A stretch of 64,000 nucleotides of DNA from Aradus depressus. Its lineage: Eukaryota > Arthropoda > Insecta > Hemiptera > Aradidae. Location of the stretch: the NCBI GenBank assembly GCA_963662175.1, contig OY759215.1, positions 19,209,079 through 19,273,078 of the forward strand. Reading direction: 5' to 3'. The position numbers and the translations under genes are program-made. The notes below the pieces were generated by a model. The model did no database searches. It saw only the letters and a program-made list of their open reading frames with translations, and had not been told where the DNA came from. Below are positions 51,003-61,098 of the stretch, piece by piece; the stretch's first letter is position 1, and each line of letters begins with the position of its first letter.

Positions 51003-51246
51003 TATAGGACGTTCTTATAGCAACCTCCTTTTTACAGAGCACTCTCTCTCCCCTTCGAAGATCATTTCATACTGGCCTTACTGCTGGGTATAAGAATGTC
51101 ACTCTCATAATTTCGTTGTACAGTGAAACAAAGAAAACCACTGACGTCAATGCATTACTTTCAATTTCAGTATAAAATGAATTTGAGTTGAGATTGAGGA
51201 TAGAGAGTGATCTGTAAAAGCGTGGTTGGTATAAGAAGGTCCTGTA
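51003..51246. mobile_element. MITE-C copy 1
   Basis: Left AGGACGTTCTTATAGCAACC then TTTTTACAGAGCACTCTC; right, inverted, AGGACCTTCTTATACCAACC then CGCTTTTACAGATCACTCTC. Same TIR as 62876-63122. No ORF. Confidence 0.7.
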
Positions 51247-51299
51247 AAGCCCAAATCACATATTTAGTCGTCCAACTATAATATAAATTTGGCAGCAGC

Positions 51300-52030
51300 T
51301 AGTGCTAGATGATAGATACCAGCAGACTATTCAGCTCATGGCCGGGTAACAAGTGGGCAAGTGTGTCAATGAGGCGACTATTAGTCTTGCTTGCCTCATG
51401 ATTTCCTATCTGTGGGAATGTTCCCTCTAAACACCGACCTACTCTTCCCACGAGACTTCTTCCGCAAACATTTTTTTAGTTTCTTATACTTTTTTTCTGG
51501 TCTTTATTATATATTTTTTATTTTCCTTTCCAAATTATGTCAGTTGTTATTCAAGGAAATGAAATCTTCAAAATAGACTGCTAAAGTGCAAGGTCATGGG
51601 AAACGTACTGAAAGAACACGTTTGAAACTAGATGACCTTCTGTACAGTCGTGAGCTATTAAACGAAGGAGCGACCTGTTTCAAGACTCATGTTCGTACGT
51701 TGATGATATCTTTAGAATATTTAGCATTATAGTGAAGGACTTTTAGAAGTAACTTTATGTTTTTTAACGAAGGTAAAAGCAGACGACAATCAGAAAAGTC
51801 TCATATTCGTTGTATCCATTCCTGTTTACCCAAATTTTTTTAATTTTTATTTTGAAAAATGCACTGGATTAAGAATCAATTTCGGAAGTGTGGAAAATCA
51901 TTAATATCGTTTTGAAAACATTCTTTATGTGGTCAGATAACAAAAAATCATAGAAAAAAGTTTCAATTTTGAAGGTTCACTTCACATTTCAATAAAGTTT
52001 AAAAATTAGAATTATATATATTTTTTTTAT
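51300..52030. other. Unassigned AT-rich DNA
   Basis: No gene or repeat recognised. Confidence 0.5.
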
Positions 52031-52031
52031 A

Positions 52032-52315
52032 GTTGGTTAGTTATTATGACTCATGCCCGGGCATTAACTACGAGGTCATATCGCCTACTACCAGAGCGCT
52101 CTTTCGTCACTCTGGTATGGTGTATTCACCTAGGGCAGGAGTCTTTAACGCCTGACATTGTACAGGCTCGGGACCATAGCTTAGCGTCCCATCCGCCGAA
52201 GGACGGGGTACTTACGTTTATTTCACCTCCCAGATAAAATAAACTAAGAATCTCGGGCGGGTTTCGAACCCGCGATCTTGAGCTCAGTAAGCACGCTTCC
52301 CACTAGCACGCCCCT
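52032..52315 (-). mobile_element. SINE-1, near full length
   Basis: GTTGGTTAGTTATTATGACTCATGCCCGG (tail), CGCCTACTACCAGAGCGCTC, CACCTCCCAGATAAAATAAACTAAG, GGGCGGGTTTCGAACCCGCG (B box). The A box is replaced by GCACGCTTCCCACTAGCACGCCCC. Young-type body with old-type tail. Confidence 0.85.
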
Positions 52316-53069
52316 ATGTATATATATATTTCCGAAAAAATTTCCTGACTACGCCCGCAATGAAGAATATAGATAGACTTCTGTCCTACTTGGTGTGTGG
52401 GTCAAGTGGTGCGTCATGAGAGATGAGAGAGGAGTATCTCTCTCCACCTCGTCGTTAACCTAATCCGTCCTTAACCTTTAGCTTCTCTCAGTGAAAGGTT
52501 ATTTCAGAGGTGCCCTTCTCTAATGTAACTTTCTAATGTAACTTTCATCTAAAATGTAGCCCGAGGTATTATTTTAAAATGCGTAGTATGGTGGAATGGA
52601 TTCATTACTTTCACGTCTATATGGTGATGTATTGGTGAAGTTATGTTATTATCAGAAAATCGATTATAATGTTTTACAGGAATTTCCTGTTTTTATATTA
52701 TTTGTAATTTTAATCACTTGTTTTTGAGTTAAAGCGCTCATAAAATGTCTATCCACGTACACCTTAAAACTTGAAATTTCGTTGAAAATATAATTCCGGA
52801 TTTTAGCCCGAATATCTTAAGTAAGAAGGGTAATATAAGGAATAATGAAGTTTTTGTGTGGTTGAGAAGTAGAAGTCATTAGTTGAAAAGTAAGAATGGC
52901 TGGTGTCGGTTTCCAAGTAGTTCGAATCAAATTGTAAGTGGGCTTGAAAGAGGATCCGTCCTTAGGGTCATGGGCCCAGGAGGGTTGGCTTATCCCAACT
53001 TTAACAAGATCTTATCCACAATTGGCTTCCAGGGAAATGATCAGGCAAAGCTATTAACCAAATCGGAAA
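52316..53069. other. Unassigned DNA
   Basis: The frame at 52883-53122 (79 codons) runs into an RA end and has no domain. A CTTTCTAATGTAACTTTC short duplication lies at about 52526-52550. Confidence 0.45.
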
Positions 53070-53400
53070 AGTTGTCGGTGAATCACCGGCAGTGTACTTC
53101 CCCACAACGGATTAATCAATAAAGATTTCCCTTTCCTTCCAAAACTAATCCACCGTTAGGACTTATACTTAGGAGTTTCTGAATCATTATATCGGCAGCA
53201 GTTGGGCATTGTAAGTTGAGCCCTGTTTCCCCAAAAATAATAGGTTCGTTATTATTTACTTCCCACCATATAGAGAAGTTATTGTAATGTGCCCGAAAAT
53301 ATAAATCAAAATTTTCAACATATCGTATTTTTATGTTTCAAGGTCACTACAGTATTTTTACACTATTTTTGAAAAGAAGTATGTGTGTAATTGAATAAAA
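53070..53400 (-). mobile_element. RA pieces and spacer
   Basis: GTTGTCGGTGAATCACCGGC then AGTGTACTTCCCCAC (53072-53106) is one of the cleanest RA ends; 53262-53330 starts a plus-oriented RA (TTACTTCCCACC...GAGAAGTTATTG). Confidence 0.6.
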
Positions 53401-53401
53401 T

Positions 53402-53895
53402 GCCAAATAGATATTTACAACTGTATAAAAATAAATACAACAAGCAAATGTGCTAAAGGGAGATAATGGCGATGTCAAAATGTCATGAGAGGAGAAATCA
53501 CCCAGGGGAGACACTCCCCTAGTCACTGTTTTACTCTCATTTGTAACTAATCACTGTCACTGCTGCTGCTAAGGAGGTCTCTAGGCCATTAACGCTTAAA
53601 CCGTCGTTGGGGAAGTACGGCAGAATGGAGGGCACGGGCTAGAGGATTATTGTGGAAACTAAAAGGGGAATTTAATTTTTTATACTTGGATTTAGCGACT
53701 TCGGTGACAAAAAGTACGTTAAGGTCAGTGTGAAGAGTTTTGTTGGAGACGTAATAAGGAGCATTGGCTATTTTACGAAGGATTTTGGATTGAAAGCATT
53801 GGATGCACTGAAGATTGGAAGCCTTGGCAGAACAGGTTTGAGTACTGCGTTGTATATAAGTCGTTTTGTTTTCAAAGTTAGTTTGGATCTTTTGT
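53402..53895 (-). pseudogene. Jockey-type LINE ORF2 end and 3' UTR
   Basis: Complement reads QCIQCFQSKILRKIANAPYY, VSNKTLHTDLNVLFVTEVAK, HNNPLARALHSAVLPQRRFK, R, stop, WPRDLLSSSSDSD and stop at 53547-53549. The 3' UTR follows to an A-rich end at about 53402. It closely matches the LINE at 56662-57071 over the last 75 residues. One internal stop (normally Q or H) indicates loss of function. ORF2 ends in an unusual serine/aspartate run. Confidence 0.85.
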
Positions 53896-53929
53896 CTAAT
53901 AGTCTTAGTAAAAGTTTATAAAGTCTAGC

Positions 53930-54260
53930 CTACTTTTTTGTGTTATTATTATTATTGATATTCATATCATGCTGGGAAGTTTGTCATGTGGACCTTAAGG
54001 GTCCTAATACACTGCACTTCCTCTGATATAGGGGGCAGAGAGGCGAAACACACACATCCGAGAACTTGTTTGTTTGCCTTTGAATCTACATATATGACAT
54101 TTTGTGTCGATGCATTCATTAAAACGGCAGTATTATCGTTTTTGTGTTGAACCTTCCCCCTAATCTTCTCTTCCCTTCGGCCGATTTGGTTGAAAATCGT
54201 GAAAATATTGTGACGATTATATTAATTTTATCGGGTGTTGTGTTCACAGACCGAAGGAAT
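53930..54260 (-). mobile_element. Spacer and RA piece
   Basis: 54085-54255 has TGTGTCGATGCATTCATTAAAACGGCAG and CCCTTCGGCCGATTTGG. Confidence 0.55.
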
Positions 54261-54284
54261 TTACTGAGCTGAAACTTTTTACTT

Positions 54285-55060
54285 AGGCCGCTACGAAGTA
54301 TAGGGGGAAGTTATGTAATCGATCAGAAATTCAATTCGGAGTTTTCAACAGAATCGAGTTATCGATCCTTGATTCCAAAAATGAAAAAAAAAACAATTCT
54401 GAGTGTCTGTGAACACGTTAACTGCCGATAGAATGAATGTATCGACACGAAATGTATGTACAATATATGTGCCTTTAAGGAGGACACCTAATAATTTTTA
54501 GCCAAATCGAGCAAAGGGAAGGGGAAGATTTGAAGAGGGATTTACACAGAAACTCTAATAGCTGCCAATAGAATGAATGTATCGACACGAAATTTATGTG
54601 TCCAGAACCCCGTAAGGAAACACCTATCTATTTTCTGTAGAATGGGCCAAATAAAAAAAGGGAATCAGAGAGGGGGGGGGAGTAACTCAGAAACCACCAA
54701 AATAACATCCGATGTAATGAATATATCGTCATAGTGGGGCTCAACTCTAATGATGAATGAATTCGAAGAGCACGGGGAAAGAACCAGGTTTGTAACTTTT
54801 TTTCTCGAATGTGAGATATCGCCACTACAGTATTAGTATATTAAACATATTTCACGATTCACCATCCTGACGGGCTTCAAAAAGACGGTTTGTCACTACG
54901 AAAACGGAAGCTGAAAATATGACGTGCGGGGAATTGATACGATACGGACTTTCAAACATTAAATTTCAGTTTTCTCAATTTCAACATCTGATGACAAACC
55001 TGGTTCTTTGCCCGTGCTCTTCATTTATCATCACTAAATTTAGTATGAGGATTTAAGTCA
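54285..55060 (+). mobile_element. RA repeat interrupted by a TIR element
   Basis: GCCGCTACGAAGTATAGGGGG, GTAATCGATCAGAAATTC, GAACACGTTAACTGCCGATAG, a repeated module (GCTGCCAATAGAATGAATG), GGGGCTCAACTCTAATG, then the insert, then ACTAAATTTAGTATGAGG. Confidence 0.65.
54765..55022. mobile_element. 258-bp TIR element
   Basis: GAAGAGCACGGGGAAAGAAC then CAGGTTTGT (54765-54793) is inverted at 54994-55022 with one mismatch in 29. Inserted in the RA copy between CTCTAATGATGAATGA and ATCATCACTAAATTT. No ORF; superfamily unknown. Confidence 0.75.
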
Positions 55061-55699
55061 ACTATTAATCATTAATTACATCAGGTCATTAATTATATTT
55101 ATTTTTTTAAATGTTTGCAATTTATTATAAAAACATTTATTATGTTACCTCCTCCAAACAAATTCTGTTTCCTGCAGTCCCTGAAGGAACCTCAAAAATT
55201 CAATATTTACAAAAGCGATTTTACATTATTTTAGTACATTGTAAATTCATATTTCGAGCAATAGCCATACTCGAAATTCGAGTAGTCATGTTGCGGTACT
55301 CGACTGTGTACCTAAGTTTTGCAGAGAAAACACCCTTTCTTTATTCTATCCGAAACTAATTACGCGCTGTTCAATTTCTTCTTTGATTAGAACCTTCCTC
55401 TTTCTCGTTCATTAGTCCTTGTCTGTATTTTTTACTATTTTTTTTCTTTTTTAATTAAAAGAATGGTACCCTCTTTGAGATGCCCCAGAAAAGAGGGCAT
55501 GTCGCTAGACTATTTACGATAATTCCTGTCTTTTGTCTCTTGAATGTAGTGTTTAATCTATGATAAAACATTTTCAGATATTCTAGCGCCCTGGTTTGTC
55601 CGAAACACTATCCATACTGATCTTCAGTTCCCTAAGGTAAAAGAATCTCTGCCCATTTGTTACGTCAGTCTCCTAAGGACAATATACGAACATGAAAAA
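55061..55699. other. Unassigned DNA
   Basis: The 82-codon frame at 55111-55359 has no recognisable domain. Confidence 0.45.
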
Positions 55700-55925
55700 G
55701 GGCGCCGGTAGCTTCGAAACCCTGTCGAGGCATTTAGGATTTTTATCTGGGAGATAAAAAAACCTTAAGCATGCCGTCCTTCGGAAGGAAAGTAATGCGA
55801 TGATTTAGATGAGCCTGAACGATGTCAGGTACTTACAGGTTAAAGACCTTTGGTGAATAAACCTCTGTAGACAAAATTTAGGACTCCCACAGTAGAATGA
55901 GGCTCATGTTCACCAGAGCGACTCT
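55700..55925 (+). mobile_element. SINE-1, old subfamily
   Basis: GGGCGCCGGTAGC then directly TTCGAAACCCTGTCGAGG (deletion between boxes), TTTTTATCTGGGAGATAAAAAAACC, GCCGTCCTTCGG, ACTCCCACAGTAGAATGAGG. 3' end lost at the mariner relic. Confidence 0.8.
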
Positions 55926-56012
55926 TCTTTTTGAGTCATTTGATAAAATATCACAAAATAGCCAAACACGAAAAAAATGTTTCACAAAAATTTGTGTTAC
56001 TTTACAACATAG

Positions 56013-56428
56013 CTATACATTTTTCCCACCGCGTTTCCGTAGCTGGAAGGACCCTGACAACTCATCTTCTGGAATGCTGTTCAGCTCCTCCAGCGATTTT
56101 TCTTTACTTTCGTCAGTTGAGTGAAATCTCTACCCTGTTAAGGGTCTCTTGAGTTTCCGAAACAAGAAAAATTCCTTAGGGGCCAGATTTGGTTAGCACG
56201 GGGGCTGGCGGATGACGGTCATGGCGTTTTTTGTGCAATAATCTCGAATGAGCAACGCAGAATGTTCAAGTGCGTTGTCATGGTGCAGCATCCACTTCCC
56301 ACTTCGCCATAGGTCTCTTCCTCCTCACAGCCTCGCGCAAATGTCCCAGGGTTTCAAGGTAACGAAAATGATTAATTGTCTTACCTCGTGAAAGAAATTC
56401 GTAGTAGACAACACCATTCACAAAAACG
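56013..56428 (-). pseudogene. Mariner transposase C-terminal relic
   Basis: Complement: VFVNGVVYYEFLSRGKTINH, FRYLETLGHLREAVRRKRP, frameshift, WMLHHDNALEHSALLIRDYC, TKNAMTVIRQPPC, stop, PNLAPKEFFLFRKLKRPLTG. This follows the mariner order (xGxxxxEFLxxGxTINxxxYLExLxxLRxAVRRKRP; HHDNAPxHxxLLxRxFL; PPYSPDLAPCDFFLFxKLKxxLxG). The HHDN aspartate (second catalytic D) is kept. The third catalytic D, normally in SPDLAPCDFF, is replaced (PNLAPKEFF), so the enzyme is dead. At least one frameshift and three stops. The N-terminal HTH half is missing. CACAAAAA...TGTTACTTTACAACA occurs on both sides (55983 and 56420) as a direct repeat. Confidence 0.85.
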
Positions 56429-56661
56429 TCTGTTACTTTACAACAATGTAGTTTGTAGAGAATCTTCAGAAACAGCTGAGCTCAGGAAGAGTCACAACAA
56501 CTAATGCTCCCAACTGTACCGCTCTCCGACGCTCCGTTGGCGCGCAGTCCATAAAGCCCTGGAAGTCGTACACTCAGACCAGATTCCAGAATTTCAATAA
56601 AAGTGTGATCTTAGAGGAAGATTTTATAAGATTACTCTAATCTAACTTCTAGATTTGCTAG

Positions 56662-56893
56662 ATTTGCCAATGCTCCTTACTACGTCTCCAACAAAACCCT
56701 TCACACTGACCTTAATGTACCTTTCATTACTGAAGTCGCTAAATGCAAATACAAAAAATTATTTTCCCTTCTTGGTTCCCACAATAATCCTCTGGTCCGT
56801 GCCCTCCATTCTGCCGTACTTCCCCAACGACGGCTTAAGCGTCAATGGCCTAGAGACCTCCTTAGCAGCAGCAGTGACAGTGACAGTGATTAG
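56662..56893 (+). CDS. LINE ORF2 C-terminal 77 residues (fragment)
   Basis: Open from the left insertion boundary to TAG at 56891-56893: FANAPYYVSNKTLHTDLNVP, FITEVAKCKYKKLF, ...NNPLVRALHSAVLPQRRLKR, QWPRDLLSSSSDSDSD. It has no start codon of its own and no RT motifs, so it cannot encode an enzyme, but the frame is intact and retains both conserved blocks (APYYVSN...LHxDL; RRLKRxWPRDL) of Jockey-clade ORF2. Frames with ATG in this region (56655-56903) are in the wrong phase. Confidence 0.85.
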
Positions 56894-57071
56894 TTACAAA
56901 TGAGAGAAAATCAGTGACTAGGAAGTGTCACCACTGGGTGATTTCTCCCCTCATGACATTTTGACATTGCCATTATGTCTGTATTAGCATATTTGCTTGT
57001 TGTATATATTTTTATACAGTTGTAAATATCTCTTTGTAAATAAAAAAAATAAAAAAAAAAAAAAAAAAAAA
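56662..57071 (+). mobile_element. 5'-truncated Jockey-type LINE with 11-bp target duplication
   Basis: AGATTTGCTAG lies on both sides (56651-56661 and 57072-57082). The insert ends in an A-rich tail (57046-57071), so it is plus-oriented. Only the last 77 codons and the 3' UTR are present, typical of incomplete target-primed reverse transcription. It is the best-preserved member of the family also seen at 20849, 44070, 48215 and 53402. Confidence 0.92.
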
Positions 57072-57082
57072 AGATTTGCTAG

Positions 57083-57294
57083 GGAAACTGGGAGACTAGG
57101 TCCTTAGTCCTTCGTGAAGGACTTGGTATCTTCAGTTCTAGGTAAGACAGGAGGAGGCTCAGCGCTTCCAGGGAAGGGCTTAGGGCAGATGTTTAGGTCC
57201 GTAGGAGTATGCACCAGCCCTTCCAGTATATATAAATATAATAAAGTTTCTACCATTCTACGTATGTGCCTATGGAGGGTATATTTTAATATGT
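57083..57294. other. Unassigned DNA
   Basis: Short frames only (57104-57469 minus overlaps an RA copy). TCCTTAGTCCTTCGTGAAGGAC gives a small hairpin at about 57100-57121. Confidence 0.45.
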
Positions 57295-57640
57295 AAATCC
57301 TAAACCCCATTAGGACGACATACATCAATTTCCAGCCGAACCAACTTGAGAGAGGGGGGGATGTATAAAAACAAAATATATCTGTAATGAATGTATTGAT
57401 TGACACAGTAAATTTGTAAATTTTATGTGTATCCAAAACACAATAATTACACCTGTAAATTTTCAACAAAATCAGCCGTAATAACGGGGGAATCAGAGGA
57501 AAGGGTTCAACTCAAAAATGGAATATATCAACACTAAATTTAATATAATGATTCACTAGTCCCTCCTGACACTGAATTTCAACCAAATCACTAAATTTGT
57601 TTCAGGAGAGCGAAAAGTTAAACACTGGGGAAAAATGCAT
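57295..57640 (+). mobile_element. RA repeat, plus copy, decayed
   Basis: ATCCTAAACCCCATTAGGACG, CAATTTCCAGCCGAACC, GTAATGAATGTATTGATTG, CAACTCAAAAATGG. Confidence 0.6.
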
Positions 57641-58427
57641 TGACTGTGTTTCAACACCTTTTTTAAATATATTTTGAAAACTAAACAGCCATTTGGTACT
57701 TGATTTTACAAAAATGAAACTCCAGTTTAGAAAACTTTTCAATCAGAGTGAATAAATGAACGACTGAAGTTAAGTTTCGACCTGGGGAAGCTTTCTTCAA
57801 CTACCTACTTTAACTTTTTTTTTGTCCCCTTTTTCTTTTAAAAGTTCATGAATTATATAGTGAAAACAGTTGTAAGTTTGAAACTTATTGCGCCATTTTC
57901 TTTACTGTTATTCACAGTGGTGTCCGGTATAAAAACATTGAACTCGATTAGCTGAAATTTAAAACTTTCTTTATTAACTTTTTATTTGTTTGGTAATCTT
58001 ACTTGGGAGGATTTAATGAAGAACGAGGCACAGATTTATTTTATGCGACTTTTTTACTTCTTCAGTATTTTAATTTGTTATTGTCTTTGCAAAAGCCGAT
58101 TTATCCATATGTTCTCTTTTGTTTAATCGTGGTAAATAGAAGCGGTGACGTAGCGAGGTTTTGGGTGGTCTGTGTGCCACAATTTGAGTTGACACCACAT
58201 CTATGGTCTCAATATTATTTATAATAACATTTAACTTACTAGGCGAAACCAGGAAAGTTGTTTGTGTTATTATAAAGGAAACATTTGTAATTTTTTGTAT
58301 AAAATGTGCCCCTACCAGGTCCGCACCATAGACGACAAACGTAAGTTCAAGAGGAAGACGAAAATCAGTGTGTGTGCCATGGACACGATAACTCCCGGTA
58401 GAGTAAGTGTATCGACAAGCGCCTGAC
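57641..58427. other. Unassigned AT-rich DNA
   Basis: The 73-codon frame at 58003-58224 has no domain. 58365-58400 resembles an RA word (GACACGATAACTCCCGGTAG). Confidence 0.45.
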
Positions 58428-59545
58428 TTGAACCGAATAGTTTCGACGCCCGCATTGCAGACTACACTCCTCCAAAAGTTCGTCCGGCCTCAAGGCAGCC
58501 TTAGTCGACTTCTTCGTTTTAATGTAATACATTATAATATTATTAATAAAAAATAATAATTAAAATGTTTTAAAAGTTTACTCACCTTCCATTTTGTTTT
58601 AGGAATATTTGCAAATGTTGTGAATCTAAAACTACACATGAACAACCTGCAACTGTTTGATTGCAAGTGAGCTCACCACCATTCAATCCAATGTGTCACA
58701 AAGCGATTGCGCAACTAAAACGTTAGAGCCAGACCACAAACTGTTTAGTTGCTGCAACTGGTTAATCAGTTGTAGTTGCATGTGTGCGCAGGTCTATAGC
58801 ACTTCATATGACACAAACATGCAATCAAACAGTTGCATGCTTTTGGGCACACTACTGCAACTAAAAAGTTTGGTTGCTACGTATGGGCACACATGGGGAT
58901 GGAATTAGTAGTTGCGAGATGGACTTCAGAGAGTTGGCTGCGTTGTGGGCCATTATTACTATTCGACAACGACTGGTTCGCAAATTTCTGTCCAGTACTT
59001 CTGTATTGACTGCCTGTTACTATGTTCGGGTAAACTTTTGTTATAAGTTGCCGGCCTTTCCCGAATGAATTCAATGAATTTTTCTGTCCAAGAAATGTCA
59101 TCTTCTGGAATAAAATGTAAATGCATTTCCGTGGAATAGATTGTAATGTAATACATTATAATATTATTAATAAGGAAATAATAATTAAAATGGCTTAAAA
59201 GTTTACTCACCTTCCATTTTGTCGTAGGAATATTTGCAAATGTTGTGAATCTAGACCACAAACTGTTTAGTTCCTGCAACTGGTTAATCAGTTGTAGTTG
59301 CATATATGAGCAGGTCCATAGCACTTCATATGACACAAACATGCAATCAAACAGTTGCTCAACTAAAAATTGCAAGTGTGCCCAGGCCTTAGTAGACTTG
59401 TTCGGTTGCAGTTGTGCACTAGACCTGAATCCAATAGTGTCGACACGCTCGTTGCAGACAACACTCCTTCACAAGTTCGTCCGGCTTCAGGCAACCCTAG
59501 TCAACATCTTCGGTTGCAGTGGTGCTCCTGACCTGAGTCCCTGAA
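58428..59545. mobile_element. Composite PIF/Harbinger-like region with direct repeats
   Basis: Two segments recur in the same orientation: GTTCGTCCGGC...TAGTC (58428-58520 and 59424-59511) and a 200-300-bp block with TAATGTAATACATTATAATA, CTCACCTTCCATTTTG and CTGCAACTGGTTAATCAGTT (58521-58835 and 59141-59360). GTTGC/GCAAC words are unusually dense. Between the copies lies the second exon of a MADF gene. Outer TIRs are not clear. Confidence 0.6.
58959..59217 (-). pseudogene. MADF-domain gene, two exons, truncated
   Basis: Exon 1, ATGGAAG (59217-59211), is followed by GTGAGTAAAC; exon 2 starts after TTTTATTCCAG at 59104 and runs to a TAG at 58959, giving MEEDDISWTEKFIEFIRERP, ATYNKSLPEHSNRQSIQKYW and TEICEPVVVE. 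W...FIEFIRERPxxYNKxxPExxNRxxxxxxWxxI is the first half of a MADF DNA-binding domain. The 106-bp intron has canonical GT...AG ends, found by eye. At about 50 residues it is only 60% of the domain; the stop and loss of the downstream half make it a probable pseudogene. Exon 1 with its donor is duplicated at 58592-58586. MADF proteins accompany transposases in PIF/Harbinger elements but also occur as host transcription factors. Confidence 0.65.
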
Positions 59546-60414
59546 AGCCCCATTGACATCAATATAGACTACTCATCAGGTTTTCAACAAGTATGGCCGA
59601 ACCTAGTACCGTGAATGAAGTGTTTTTTTTACGTAAAAGAAATATACAAAGAATCCTTTGAACTTCAAAAGCTCCATCTTACCCTGTTTCGTTTAGTCTT
59701 CCTCTGTTTTTTTAGATTAATTTGAATAGAGTTACTTTTGAAGGCCCTCTTCAAGTGGTTGATGTTATTTCGAGTTGGAACTCCGTCAAGAAAAACTGTC
59801 TAATTACTCCGGAGCCGGGGTGAGGCTGCCTCAAGTACTTCTCTGTTTTCCTGTACAAATTAAACAAACCCCTGGGGCCATTCGTCTCTTGTTTAGACTC
59901 TGAGAGGCCACCGTTCTCTTAAGTCAAATAATAATTAGACACTAATTAGAGTCAAACTTGACTTATTTAAAACAATTTGACTTGACTTATTCTACAATTA
60001 TCATTTCGTCTATTTATAAACGACCTTTTTTCTTGCCTTCTTAAAGCAAGGGGTCAATCGACTTCGAACCACTTCTATCACTTTCAAATTTTTCACGAGC
60101 TTTCACATGTGAATGTGAAAATTGGCTCCATGGCACCATTAAAAATAAAAAAGTTCTAAGCAAAGTAAAAGTAACAAGTTGAAAGTCCTTTCATTGTAAA
60201 AGTTAAGGGCAATAGCGAAAGTCGCGATTTCCTTTTTTATATATTTTCTTTATTACGCCCACCCTTATGGAAATTTTTCTTTTTGGTTGTTAGAGGGCGG
60301 GGGTGTAACCCATTTTTATTTTCCGCCACATGAGCTGGCTACCTTACCTTTTTTTTTTTTTTTTTTTTTTTTTTTTGGCTTTATGTACGGTGCATATTAG
60401 CCATGTCAATGTGT
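59546..60414. other. Unassigned DNA
   Basis: No gene or repeat recognised; a long T run begins at 60350. Confidence 0.5.
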
Positions 60415-60436
60415 TATATATAATTATTAAAGACAT

Positions 60437-60515
60437 CCATGGCCCCGGGAGGGAGTTCTATCTACGAAATAAAACTCACTCCCGGACGGGATTCGAACCC
60501 GCAAACCATGGTTGT
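60437..60515 (-). mobile_element. SINE-2 fragment
   Basis: Complement: GGTTTGCGGGTTCGAATCCC, GTCCGGGAGTGAGTTTTATT, TCGTAGATAGAACTCCCTCC. Very close to the copy at 25967-26110. Confidence 0.75.
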
Positions 60516-60789
60516 TATTTACATCAGTTTGTTATTATTGAATTACAACTTTACCCGTATTTAGGTACATTGAACGGATTTGAGATTTGGTGACTATCGT
60601 AACCCAAAATTTCTAATAGGGGTGGTCCTAATCGAGTGCGGATGTACAACATTATAAATAATAATAAATTTATTGTTTCGTTCTAAACCAACAATTTTAA
60701 AGGAAGTTTATTGTTAACAAATGTTCTTTGCAAATCCAGTTAAACACTTCTGAAGTGTTAAAGTCGATCATGTCTGTCATGTCAATAAA

Positions 60790-60985
60790 ATAACTTAGTA
60801 TTTGGCCAACGTTTCGAAAACTATTTTTTTTCCTTTTTTAGGGACTAACAGAATATAAGAAATACATTATTTTTTTTTTCATTACGGACAATAAGATAAC
60901 AAGCAATTTATTTGTTTCTTATATTATGTTAGGGGTTGAAGAAGGGAATAAATAGTTTCCGAAACGTGTCCAAGTACTGAATTTT
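60790..60985. repeat. Inverted repeat with GTTTCGRAAACTATTT arms
   Basis: TTAGTATTTGGCCAACGTTTCGAAAACTATTT (60796-) pairs with the complement of AATAGTTTCCGAAACGTGTCCAAGTACTGAA (to 60981), about 25 of 31 bases, with a 120-base T/A-rich loop. Confidence 0.55.
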
Positions 60986-61021
60986 TTTTATTTACCTTTA
61001 AAATATATATTATATATAGAT

Positions 61022-61098
61022 AATTATTGTTACTCATGCCCGGGCTTTAACTACGAAGTCATATCGGCGTTCTACCAGAGCGATCTTTCGTCACTCAA
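61022..61098 (-). mobile_element. SINE-1 3' fragment
   Basis: GTTACTCATGCCCGGGCTTTAACTA, CGAAGTCATATCGGCG, CAGAGCGATCTTTCGTCACTC. Confidence 0.75.

Noticed and set aside
53730..53921. 63-codon ORF (plus)
   Set aside because: It is the antisense shadow of the Jockey-type LINE relic on the minus strand.
55897..56152. Two overlapping plus-strand ORFs of 73-75 codons
   Set aside because: They are antisense shadows of the mariner transposase relic.
60790..60985. Hammerhead-like motif at GTTTCGAAAACTATTT / AATAGTTTCCGAAACG
   Set aside because: The inverted repeat is real, but no CTGANGA core lies within folding distance.
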